Assembly (NCBI RefSeq): GCF_003664995.1 | Contig: NZ_JFHL01000017.1 | Coordinates: 1-64,000 of the forward strand | From: Mesotoga sp. BH458_6_3_2_1 | GTDB lineage: Bacteria > Thermotogota > Thermotogae > Petrotogales > Kosmotogaceae | DNA length: 64,000 nt | Direction: 5' to 3' | In this document: positions 28,810-36,724 of the stretch, in pieces | How positions within the stretch are numbered: position 1 is the stretch's first letter | How the letters are laid out: every line of letters starts with the position of its first letter | Program-made: the position numbers and the translations under genes | The notes under the pieces: generated by a model | The model's input: only the letters and a program-made list of their open reading frames with translations | Databases searched by the model: none | Told to the model about the DNA's origin: nothing

Positions 28810-30405
28810 TTGAGACGTGCACTTATTTTAGTGTTGGTCCTCATTGTCGGTTATGGTGTAACTGCACTGGCATGCACTTCAATACTTGTCGGGAAAGACG
28901 CATCTGTTGACGGTTCCACAATGGTAACGCATACTTGCGACGGTAGCTATGATGCAAGGCTGCAGGTAATTGCTGGTGGAGTTCATGAAGAAGGCGAAAC
29001 AGTCAGCATCTACAAAGGTCTCTGCCAGGCTACTGTTCCCGGGAGAACCGTCAGCTACGTCGGCGAGATTCCTCAGGTTCCTGAGACATACACCTACTTC
29101 CACATCGGTTATCCTTTCATGAACGAACATCAGGTCATTATCGGAGAGACTACCTGGAGTGGTGAGAGAGCGCTGAGAAATTCGCAGGGCTGGATGACAA
29201 TTGAACAGCTTCAGGTTCTGGGCCTGCAGAGAGGCACAACTGCGCGAGAAGTCATCCAGATAATGGGCGAACTCGCAGAGAAGTACGGTTACGGAGATGG
29301 CGGCGAAGGTCTGACCGTTATCGATGGTGACGAAGCGTGGTTGTTTGAGGTTTGTGGTCCCGGTCCGTTCTGGTCTCCCGGAAGCGAAGAACCCGGAGCC
29401 GTATGGGTTGCACAGAGAATTCCAGATGACCACGTCCTCGTGCATGCAAACAGATCGAGGATTGGCGAGATCGATCTTGAGAACACGGATTACTTCATGG
29501 CCTCACCAAATGTGTACTCAACGGCACAGGAACTCGAGTTGTGGGACGGACAGGAACCCTTCGTTTTCTATGCAGCCTACGGTCCAAAGAATGCCTTCTA
29601 TAACACGAGACGAGAATGGAGAGTTCTCGATCTTCTTGCCCCCTCTCTGGAACTCGATCCCTGGGCAGAAAGATACCCTCTGTCGGTCAAACCAGACAAA
29701 AAGGTTTCTGTTCATGATCTTATGATGATCAAGCGTGATCATTATGAAGGAACAGAATTCGATCTCACGGTTGGCCTTGCCGCAGGTCCTTTTGGCAATC
29801 CCAACAGATACGCGACCTCTTCCAGCCAAAGGCCAGAAGGTGTCAACTACGACGGCTGGGAAAGAGCGATTTCCATGTTCAGATGCTCATATGTCATAGT
29901 TGGGCAGGCAAGAAACTGGATGCCAGATGCAATAGGTGGAGTTACATGGTTCGGTGAAGACGCACCTCACTCAACGGTATACATTCCTTTCTATGCAGGT
30001 GCGACAAGCGTTCCCGAATCATTCAGCCAGGGCGCAAGGGATTACTTCGATAGAACTTTCGCATGGTGGGCATTTAACCATGTTTCGAACCTTGCCGATC
30101 TTAGATATGATGTAGCCATCGAGATGATCAAAGAGGAATATACGAAGTTTGAAAGTGAGTTCCTTACGAATCAGCCGTTGATTGAAAAGGTTGCGCTTGA
30201 TCTTTACAAGAGCAATCCAGAAGCAGCGATTGATTTCATCACGAACTACAGTAACGGTCTCGCTAACAGAGTTGTAGATAGATGGTGGAAACTGGCCGAT
30301 GAACTCATCTACACACTGAACGATGGTTATGTAAATGGTTCTACTGCAGGTTACCCAACCTGGTGGCTTGAAGAAGTAGGATACGGAGCAACAACACAGA
30401 GATAG
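28810..30405 (+). CDS. Secreted C69 family dipeptidase, paralogue 2
   Basis: About 531 residues, paralogous to its upstream neighbour. Signal peptide ends in ALA with Cys22 next (ALACTSILVGKDASVDGS), again placing the Ntn nucleophile at the cleavage site. The family strand EGLTVIDGDEAWLFEVCG and the C-terminal GSTAGYPTWWLEEVG, shared with paralogue 3, are present. TTG 28810 is chosen because AAAGGGGAG is about eight bases upstream and the signal peptide then has normal length; the longer frame overlaps the previous gene. Confidence 0.88.
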   Translation: MRRALILVLVLIVGYGVTALACTSILVGKDASVDGSTMVTHTCDGSYDARLQVIAGGVHEEGETVSIYKGLCQATVPGRTVSYVGEIPQVPETYTYFHIGYPFMNEHQVIIGETTWSGERALRNSQGWMTIEQLQVLGLQRGTTAREVIQIMGELAEKYGYGDGGEGLTVIDGDEAWLFEVCGPGPFWSPGSEEPGAVWVAQRIPDDHVLVHANRSRIGEIDLENTDYFMASPNVYSTAQELELWDGQEPFVFYAAYGPKNAFYNTRREWRVLDLLAPSLELDPWAERYPLSVKPDKKVSVHDLMMIKRDHYEGTEFDLTVGLAAGPFGNPNRYATSSSQRPEGVNYDGWERAISMFRCSYVIVGQARNWMPDAIGGVTWFGEDAPHSTVYIPFYAGATSVPESFSQGARDYFDRTFAWWAFNHVSNLADLRYDVAIEMIKEEYTKFESEFLTNQPLIEKVALDLYKSNPEAAIDFITNYSNGLANRVVDRWWKLADELIYTLNDGYVNGSTAGYPTWWLEEVGYGATTQR

Positions 30406-30420
30406 AGTAATTATTCGTTG

Positions 30421-30452
30421 AGAAGGGCGGGGAGATCTCCGCCCTTCTTCTA
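30421..30452 (+). terminator. Terminator after C69 paralogue 2
   Basis: Stem AGAAGGGC / GCCCTTCT extended by GG..GAG/CTC..CC around GATC, followed by a broken T-run. Likely end of the copy A operon. Confidence 0.75.
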
Positions 30453-30790
30453 TTTGCGGATGAATTCGTTTATCGCAGAACCTTTCCTCTGAAACAGAGG
30501 ATTTGGCAAGCCCTTTCAAAGAGCAAAACAACATTCTTGTATTAACGTCCCTGTTTCAAGGATTCGTCGGAGCCAATCATTGTATTTTGTAGGTCAGGAA
30601 TCCTGCATCATTTATGTACTCCGTTTCCTTGTATGGCTAACTAGAGCTTTTTCCTCCTATTTAACACTTGTGTATCGATTGCGACAAGCGAGCAAATTGG
30701 CAGAAGGCTTTGCTATAATGATTATAAGAAAGTTTTATAACCTAACTTAATGAGTTTTCTGCTTTGGACTAATTATTATTTACTTTGGGG
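30453..30790. other. Gap of about 340 bases holding the promoter of the next operon
   Basis: No gene seen. Contains a small CCTCTG / CAGAGG hairpin near 30486-30500 and an extended -10 element, listed separately. Confidence 0.5.
30711..30719 (+). promoter_or_regulatory. Extended -10 promoter
   Basis: TGCTATAAT, a TGn-extended perfect -10, about 70-80 bases before the copy C binding-like gene; the -35 is poor, as is usual for extended -10 promoters. Confidence 0.55.
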
Positions 30791-31414
30791 ATGGCACTCT
30801 TGAAAATTGCTACGGTTACATTGATTCTCTTAGTTTGTTCGATTCTTTGCTCTCTGACAGTCGAACCTTTGCCCGCGATTGAAGATCCTATGTTAATGAC
30901 AGTTTGGGGTGAGAGCATGGAGCTTCTGAATATAAACTATTTCTGTGACAGCCTTCAGATTGCTCGTGACTATTCTCCGACTGCTAAGATTGAAGATCTG
31001 AATTCCGGTGCGGGGTTCAGGATTGGGAGAGAGCTACCGGAAGAGATTTTTCATCCCTTCTACGTTTTTGGAACTCCATACCGTACTCTTGTTGTCATAG
31101 TCGGAGGTGCTGAACAGGAATCAGCAGAAGATATCATTAGAATTGAGATGCTCGCCTCTTCAGTGAAGGGATCTGGAGGAAAGGTTCTGGCAATAGATGT
31201 CGATGTTGAAGGAACTGGAGACAATCCCGTAAAGGGAGAATTCGTCCGAACAATAGTTCCGTTTCTAGATGTCCTTATAGTAGCTGAGAGCCCCACTGAT
31301 CAATACTTGCCATTTCTGAAAGGTGATATCCCGGTACTGGTGGAGTTGCCGGTTGTCGTAGATCTCATCTCAGTATTTGAAAGGGACTTCGGCGGCGGCA
31401 GGTGCTGTGACTAA
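30791..31414 (+). CDS. Secreted substrate-binding-like protein, divergent copy C
   Basis: About 207 residues; signal peptide (3-23) and the same alpha/beta layout as copies A and B: LMTVWGESMELLNIN matches their VVTTMGQS / VITSAGQS strand, YRTLVVIVGGAEQES matches their TLVITTGTSLKGMGA strand, but the SLKGMGAxG loop is lost. The later VRTIVPFLDVLIVAE strand is kept. The end FGGGRCCD carries a vicinal Cys pair. Start is uncertain: ATG 30791 or TTG 30800, the latter better spaced from GGGG at 30787-30790. It is followed 11 bases later by the propeller gene, not by a permease. Confidence 0.65.
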   Translation: MALLKIATVTLILLVCSILCSLTVEPLPAIEDPMLMTVWGESMELLNINYFCDSLQIARDYSPTAKIEDLNSGAGFRIGRELPEEIFHPFYVFGTPYRTLVVIVGGAEQESAEDIIRIEMLASSVKGSGGKVLAIDVDVEGTGDNPVKGEFVRTIVPFLDVLIVAESPTDQYLPFLKGDIPVLVELPVVVDLISVFERDFGGGRCCD

Positions 31415-31425
31415 CAGGAGGATTT

Positions 31426-32700
31426 ATGAAGAGAATATTCTTATTGGCCGTTATTATGTTAAGCGTACTTGCATTTACAGAGATCAATGTTGAGTATTCG
31501 TTTGCTTACGGAGGAGAAGGCGACGACCTTGCGAACGATCTGGTTTTGCTCAAAGACGGAAGTATTCTAATTGCAGGACATACAACGTCAATTACCGGAG
31601 ATTTCGGGGCCTCGAAAGGGGAAGAGGATTTCCTTGTAGTGAAAATTGACGGCTCTTTTGAAGTGTTGTGGTCTAGAACTTTCGGTGGTAGTGATTCTGA
31701 TGTCGCTGAAGCGATAGCTGAGACAAGAGACGGCGGCTTCATCGTTGTTGGCATGACAGAATCATCTGACGGAGATGTTTCCGTGAGTAACAAGCTTGGA
31801 GATTTCTGGATAATCAAGCTTTCCTCAGAAGGCGAATTACTTTGGGAGAAGACATTCGGGGGAAGTGGCCAGGACCATGCTTACGATGTTGCTGAGAGGG
31901 CCTCGGGAAATTTGGTCGTTGCAGGCTACACGAGATCGGTAGATGGAGATGTTCAAGGCCACGTATGGGGTGAAGATTTCTGGATAATTGAGCTCACTTC
32001 TACAGGAGAGCTTCTAAACCAGTGGACAATAGATGGAGAAAACAACAACGAAGATCTTGCTCGAAAGCTACTGATTACTGACAAAGGCGAGATACTGGCT
32101 GTAGGCTATACGGCTTACAAAGACGTAGGAATTAGCTGTAATTACGTCAACGAACAGGCTGCACTCGCAATCATCGATAATGAAGGAGTTGTCTCTTCCT
32201 ATAAGAGCTACGGTGGTATGTATCTTGAAGATGGTTACGATGTGATGATCTCTGAGGATACGATCGTTATTGTTGGTGAACAGGATGCTGGAGTATCCAT
32301 GTTTTCGAGCGGACTCGGAGGGAAAGACTTTTATGTTGTAACGGTAGACGGCAATGGGCATGAAATCTGGGCGAAGAATTATGGAGGAACCTTTACAGAT
32401 ATAGCACGCGTGGTTCAGCCATTCGGAAACGGTTATTTCCTTGTTGCAGGTCACACAACTTCACAGAATGTTGACGTCAAAGATCCTCTAGGTATGAACG
32501 ATGGGTGGATAATTGTGATAAAGGAGAACGGTGAGCTTGTCGAATCATTATCGGTAGGTGGGTCGGCGGACGATTTAATTCTTTCGGGTGTCAGTTCAGA
32601 TGAAAAGCATATTTTCTGTGGTTATTCAACATCATCTGATGGAGACGTTGAAAGCAACAAGGGCGGAAAAGATATCTGGTTGATTTCGTTAGGGAAATAG
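31426..32700 (+). CDS. Secreted seven-repeat beta-propeller protein
   Basis: 424 residues: signal peptide (1-17) and seven repeats of about 55-58 residues, each built on YGG-x-x-D-D-x-A ... DGSILIAGHTTS ... GDFW-IIKL ... LLWEKTFGG. Repeats start near residues 28, 86, 144, 202, 262, 319 and 377. Seven repeats imply a closed seven-bladed propeller, a binding scaffold. The fourth is the most diverged. SD AGGAGG, 11 bases after copy C of the binding-like protein, so co-transcribed with it and probably with the C69 gene that follows. Confidence 0.82.
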   Translation: MKRIFLLAVIMLSVLAFTEINVEYSFAYGGEGDDLANDLVLLKDGSILIAGHTTSITGDFGASKGEEDFLVVKIDGSFEVLWSRTFGGSDSDVAEAIAETRDGGFIVVGMTESSDGDVSVSNKLGDFWIIKLSSEGELLWEKTFGGSGQDHAYDVAERASGNLVVAGYTRSVDGDVQGHVWGEDFWIIELTSTGELLNQWTIDGENNNEDLARKLLITDKGEILAVGYTAYKDVGISCNYVNEQAALAIIDNEGVVSSYKSYGGMYLEDGYDVMISEDTIVIVGEQDAGVSMFSSGLGGKDFYVVTVDGNGHEIWAKNYGGTFTDIARVVQPFGNGYFLVAGHTTSQNVDVKDPLGMNDGWIIVIKENGELVESLSVGGSADDLILSGVSSDEKHIFCGYSTSSDGDVESNKGGKDIWLISLGK

Positions 32701-32764
32701 ATGAGGTCTAGCGACCTTAAACTGGGGTATATCCCCAATAAAATCTAGTTGGGAGGGGTTTCAT

Positions 32765-34426
32765 TTGCGTAAGATCCTATTGGTCCTGATTGTGGCTGCA
32801 GCAATAGTCAGTATTGGCCTTGCATGTACCACGATCATCGTTACTAAGGGTGCGTCTGTTGACGGTTCGGTAATGACGAGCCATTCAGCTGACTGCGGCC
32901 TTTGTGATTTCAGGTACGTCTATGTTCCACCCGCAGACTATGAAGCGGGAGCAAAGAGAGCAGTATATCCTTTCATCGAGCCATATCCACGTTATGTCGG
33001 TGCAGACATGGGTCCGACCTACAACGATCCAGACCTTCCAGCAACAGAGCCTCTGGGTTACATCGATCAGGTCGAGCACACATTTGGCTATTTTGATGCC
33101 GTATATGGCGTAATTAATGAACATCAGCTGGCAATCGGTGAATGTACATGTTCTGCGAAGGTCTATGCGCAGTCAAGTGCAGATTGTATTTTCGACGTTG
33201 CTGCTCTTTCGAGAGTTGCAATGGAAAGGACTACCACAGCCCGAGAAGCAATAGAACTCATGGGAGCCCTTGCTGTCGAATACGGTTACTACGGCTGGGG
33301 AGAAACATTGACAGTAACAGATCCCAACGAAGCCTGGGTCTTCGAAATCTGTGCGTCGCCTGACAAGAAGAGCGCTCTATGGGCGGCAAAGAAGGTTCCC
33401 GATGGAGAAGTCTTCGTAGAATCGAACATGTTCAGGATAAGAGAACTCGATCCAGAAAGTCCTGACAATATGTTCTCGCCGAATCTTATCGATGTTGCTA
33501 CAGAAGCCGGCTGGTACGATCCCAGTACAGGTCCTATCGACTGGATGGCAACTGTAAGCACAGGAGAATATTCCTACCCTTACTACAGTCTTAGAAGAAC
33601 TTGGAGAGTTCTCGACAGAGTCTCCCCATCTCTTGGACTTTCTCCCTGGGTAGAAGACACTTTCACAAAAGATTACCCGTTCTCTATCGTACCTGACAAG
33701 AAACTGTCTGTGGCCGATGTTATCGACCTCTTCAGGGATCATTACCAGGGAACAGAGTTTGATTTGACTGAAGGACTTGCCGCAGGACCTTTTGGCAATC
33801 CTAATCGCTATGCCGGTTCCAGTAAGCTAATAAAGGGAAGCTGGGAAAGAGCCCTTTCTATCTTCAGATGTGAGTACGTTTTCGTTTCTCAGGTTAGAGA
33901 CTGGCTTCCTGATCCTGTAGGTGGAGTAGTATGGTGGGGAGCAGCTGCACCTCACGAAACGATTCTTGTGCCGATGTACTGTGGAATAACGGACGTTCCT
34001 TATGCTTATGACAGTGGTAGCCTTCAGGAATTCGACTATGATGTCGCATCATGGGCATTCAACTTCATGGGCAACTGGGCGGAACTGAAGTGGAGCTACA
34101 TGTACCCCGAGATTCAGGAACTACAGAAGAAGATCGAAGGAAAGCTCTTTGCAGTACAGCCAGCGATCGAAGCGGCAGCTGCACAGCTTTACGAAACAGA
34201 TCCAGAACTGTGTAAGGAATTCCTTACTGATTACGTTGCCGACGTAACTGACAGAGTAATGGCAGAAGTATGGGATTTCAACGAATATCTAATAACCAAG
34301 TACAGAGATGGATACATAAACGTACCTAACGTTGGTTCTTCAGCTGGATACCCCGACTGGTGGCTTGATGCAGTAGGATACGACGAAGGTCACATTTTCG
34401 GCGACGACGGCTACAAAGCCAAGTAA
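32765..34426 (+). CDS. Secreted C69 family dipeptidase, paralogue 3
   Basis: 553 residues. Signal peptide ends GLA before Cys21 (LACTTIIVTKGASVDGS). It has an insertion rich in Pro/Tyr (FIEPYPRYVGADMGPTYND) after the nucleophile strand, absent from paralogue 1, and several extra cysteines (ADCGLCDF, GECTCSAK) absent from the other two. The C-terminal SAGYPDWWLDAVG matches paralogue 2. TTG 32765 is preceded by GGGAGGGG. A strong terminator follows, separating it from the copy B cassette. Confidence 0.88.
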   Translation: MRKILLVLIVAAAIVSIGLACTTIIVTKGASVDGSVMTSHSADCGLCDFRYVYVPPADYEAGAKRAVYPFIEPYPRYVGADMGPTYNDPDLPATEPLGYIDQVEHTFGYFDAVYGVINEHQLAIGECTCSAKVYAQSSADCIFDVAALSRVAMERTTTAREAIELMGALAVEYGYYGWGETLTVTDPNEAWVFEICASPDKKSALWAAKKVPDGEVFVESNMFRIRELDPESPDNMFSPNLIDVATEAGWYDPSTGPIDWMATVSTGEYSYPYYSLRRTWRVLDRVSPSLGLSPWVEDTFTKDYPFSIVPDKKLSVADVIDLFRDHYQGTEFDLTEGLAAGPFGNPNRYAGSSKLIKGSWERALSIFRCEYVFVSQVRDWLPDPVGGVVWWGAAAPHETILVPMYCGITDVPYAYDSGSLQEFDYDVASWAFNFMGNWAELKWSYMYPEIQELQKKIEGKLFAVQPAIEAAAAQLYETDPELCKEFLTDYVADVTDRVMAEVWDFNEYLITKYRDGYINVPNVGSSAGYPDWWLDAVGYDEGHIFGDDGYKAK

Positions 34427-34434
34427 TCGACTTG

Positions 34435-34470
34435 CCCGCCCCACAGCGGGGCGGGTTTTGCTCTTTTTTT
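34435..34470 (+). terminator. Strong rho-independent terminator
   Basis: Stem CCCGCCCC / GGGGCGGG (34435-34442 with 34448-34455), then TTTTGCTCTTTTTTT. Confidence 0.92.
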
Positions 34471-34540
34471 ATTTCAAACCTTGTAGACGATTTTTGATTC
34501 ATATATAGTGTTGAAGATTTCGAATGAGGAGGTTACTTAC

Positions 34541-35176
34541 ATGAGAAGATTTCTGTTAGTTCTGATTGTAGTTTCTCTTGTCAGTGTTTTTGCGTTTGCC
34601 GAACCCGAGGTGCAGCTCGGATTGCCAGTTGTAATCACTTCTGCAGGTCAGAGCGCAGAGGTTGAAACAGTCAACTATGTTGCCGATGAAGTCGGCTTGA
34701 AGTACGACTACTGTGATGTCCTTTCTAAGGATGAGCTTGCGGCTGGAGTGGGACTCGGTGGAGCCAAGTCAGCAATAGGAAAGCACGTTACCACGCTCTC
34801 TCCCGATCCAGAAGGCACTAAGTTCCAGTCTCTGGTACTCGTTCTTGGTGCCAGCCTCAAGGGCATGGGTGCTTCCGGTCTCTCTGTAGACACAGAAGTA
34901 GACAGACTCAAGGACCTTATAGAATATGCGAAGGCAAACGAAATAAAGATTGTTGCAATTGCTATTGGAGGAGAGATTCAGAGGGGTCTTCCAGGTAGTC
35001 CAATTGAGACAATGATCGATACAGTTGCACCTCACGCTGACGTTTTCGTAGTTACAAAGGATTCAAACGGTGATGGGAAGTTCACGAAGGCAGCGGAAGA
35101 TAGAAACGTTCCAATAGTAGAAATCGATTCTGCGTTTGATCTTCTCGATACTTTTACACAGGTATTCGGTTTGTAG
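34541..35176 (+). CDS. Secreted substrate-binding-like protein, copy B (possibly DUF6305)
   Basis: 211 residues: signal peptide ending AFA (residues 1-20), mature alpha/beta domain. Shares with copy A the strand PVVITSAGQSAEVE, the loop LVLGASLKGMGASGLS, the helix DRLKDLIEYAKAN and the C-terminal DSNGDGKFTKAAEDRNVP, which resembles an acidic metal loop. It has an extra segment (GLGGAKSAIGKHVTTLSPDP) that copy A lacks. ATG 34541 follows SD AGGAGG by eight bases. First gene of the second cassette. Confidence 0.75.
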   Translation: MRRFLLVLIVVSLVSVFAFAEPEVQLGLPVVITSAGQSAEVETVNYVADEVGLKYDYCDVLSKDELAAGVGLGGAKSAIGKHVTTLSPDPEGTKFQSLVLVLGASLKGMGASGLSVDTEVDRLKDLIEYAKANEIKIVAIAIGGEIQRGLPGSPIETMIDTVAPHADVFVVTKDSNGDGKFTKAAEDRNVPIVEIDSAFDLLDTFTQVFGL

Positions 35177-35186
35177 TTTTTTGGTG

Positions 35187-35218
35187 GCCGGCACAGTAGA
35201 ATCATCTACCGTGCCGGC
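35187..35218 (+). terminator. Intercistronic hairpin, copy B
   Basis: Long stem GCCGGCAC-A-GTAGA / TCTAC-C-GTGCCGGC with an ATCA loop, in the same position as the hairpin of copy A, between the binding-like gene and the permease. No T-run follows, so it is more likely a stabilising stem-loop than a full terminator. Confidence 0.7.
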
Positions 35219-35241
35219 TCCAATTAAAGGGGGGAATCAAA

Positions 35242-36546
35242 ATGTCAGCTGACGCAATATACATGCAAACGATCATAGCCGGGCTAGTCATGGTTGGAGC
35301 CTACGCCGTTGGAAAGTTTCTGAAGTTTTCAACGGAACTATGTATGTTTGTTGCAGTAATCGGAGGAGCAATTGCCGGAGGAGCAGGTTTTGACACTTTC
35401 AGGCATATTGCCGAAGGATCGGTAACCTACCTCGACATTGGACTCATCTTTGTATTTGCAACGATTTTCATGAATATTATCAAAGAGTCGGGAGGAACGA
35501 ATTATATAGTCAGAAAGATTATCGGAGCTTTCCACAACAAAAGAATACTGATGCTTATACTTCTTATGCTGGTAATATTAGTTCCAGGAGCACTTACAGG
35601 AGCGGGAAGCATCTCTGTTCTGGTTGTCGGAGGAACGGTCGCGGCCGCTCTCAATGCAATGGGACTTTCAAAGGTAAGAATATCTGCATTGATTTTCATT
35701 GTTGCCGGTTTGAGTGCCGCTGCTCCTCCAGTCAATATCTGGGCGATGATGACCTGCGCCGGAACAGCCATTCCTTACGTTGGATTTACCATGCCACTTC
35801 TGGTACCGGTGCTGATTCTCGGTCTCTTCTCGGTTCTATTTTTTGGACGTGGAGCTGGAAACATCGACAAAGAAAAGGCTCTAAAAGAGATTCCCGATCC
35901 CAAAGGGCTCTCCGGGTGGAGCGTTGCTGTTCCTTTCCTTGTCTTGATATTCTTGCTTGGGGCACCGAGAATCTGGCCGTTCGGGTTCCCGGTCCTTGGA
36001 TTGCCTTTGGTATTTGCGATATGTACTCTGGTAGCGTGGCTAATGAACTTCAAGAGAGTAAATATTTTGAAGGTCAGCAGAGAAACCGTGGCTCAGTTAA
36101 CACCACTCATAGCGACTACTGCAGTTGTCGGTATGCTGATACAGGTAATGAGTTTCAACGGTGTCAAGGGCTTGATCTCTATGTGGATTGTCACAGCTCC
36201 TCTTGCAATAGTCTGGATTCTACTTCCTTTCATAATACCGATATCGGAAGGTCTCCTGACTTATGGTGGTGCTATGGTAATAGGTATACCTCTCATGTGG
36301 ATGTTGAATTCGAACGGGATCAACCCGGTAATCGTTTTGGCAGGACTGAGTTTACTGTGGCCTCTTGGGGATGGATTACCCCCGACTGCACTTATCGGAC
36401 GCTTGACAGTTAGCACAGTCGGGTACAAAGGCTCATATGGCTCGTTCTTAAAAGAGTGCGTGGTACCCTGGGTAGCCATAACTGTCGTTGCAATGATTCT
36501 GGTTATCTTTGCAAATAAATTCAACTTCCTGATGATGGTAGGTTGA
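35242..36546 (+). CDS. TRAP/DctM-like ion-coupled permease, copy B
   Basis: 434 residues, about 12 hydrophobic helices, clear paralogue of the permease at 24449. Shared motifs include VTYLDIGLIFVFATIFMNII, PGALTGAGSISVLVVGG, LSAAAPPVNIWAMM, IPISEGLLTYG and PLGDGLPPTALIGR. As in copy A no four-helix DctQ subunit is encoded; the microprotein gene starts 15 bases downstream. SD AAAGGGGGG. Substrate unknown. Confidence 0.78.
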   Translation: MSADAIYMQTIIAGLVMVGAYAVGKFLKFSTELCMFVAVIGGAIAGGAGFDTFRHIAEGSVTYLDIGLIFVFATIFMNIIKESGGTNYIVRKIIGAFHNKRILMLILLMLVILVPGALTGAGSISVLVVGGTVAAALNAMGLSKVRISALIFIVAGLSAAAPPVNIWAMMTCAGTAIPYVGFTMPLLVPVLILGLFSVLFFGRGAGNIDKEKALKEIPDPKGLSGWSVAVPFLVLIFLLGAPRIWPFGFPVLGLPLVFAICTLVAWLMNFKRVNILKVSRETVAQLTPLIATTAVVGMLIQVMSFNGVKGLISMWIVTAPLAIVWILLPFIIPISEGLLTYGGAMVIGIPLMWMLNSNGINPVIVLAGLSLLWPLGDGLPPTALIGRLTVSTVGYKGSYGSFLKECVVPWVAITVVAMILVIFANKFNFLMMVG

Positions 36547-36561
36547 GGAGGAGGTGTCGTC

Positions 36562-36714
36562 ATGACTTTGATTATGTTTCTGTATTATGTGATGACAGCC
36601 TATGTGGTAGGCATGCTTATCTGGAACTTCATAAAGACAAAGGATATCAAGAGCGAAATATTATACACACTGGCTCTCTTGCCCCTCATTCTCAGATTGC
36701 TTAGAATGAGGTAG
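36562..36714 (+). CDS. Transporter-associated membrane microprotein, copy B (50 aa)
   Basis: 50 residues; membrane helix at about 3-22, polar turn WNFIKTKDIKSE, second helix ending LPLILRLLRMR at the very C-terminus, matching the MPFILRILRIK tail of copy A. SD GAGGAGGAGGTG, very strong, lies just before the ATG. The stop codon overlaps the SD of the downstream M14 gene (GTAGGAGGG). Duplicated position, size and tail argue that it is a functional subunit or regulator of the permease. Confidence 0.75.
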   Translation: MTLIMFLYYVMTAYVVGMLIWNFIKTKDIKSEILYTLALLPLILRLLRMR

Positions 36715-36724
36715 GAGGGATATT

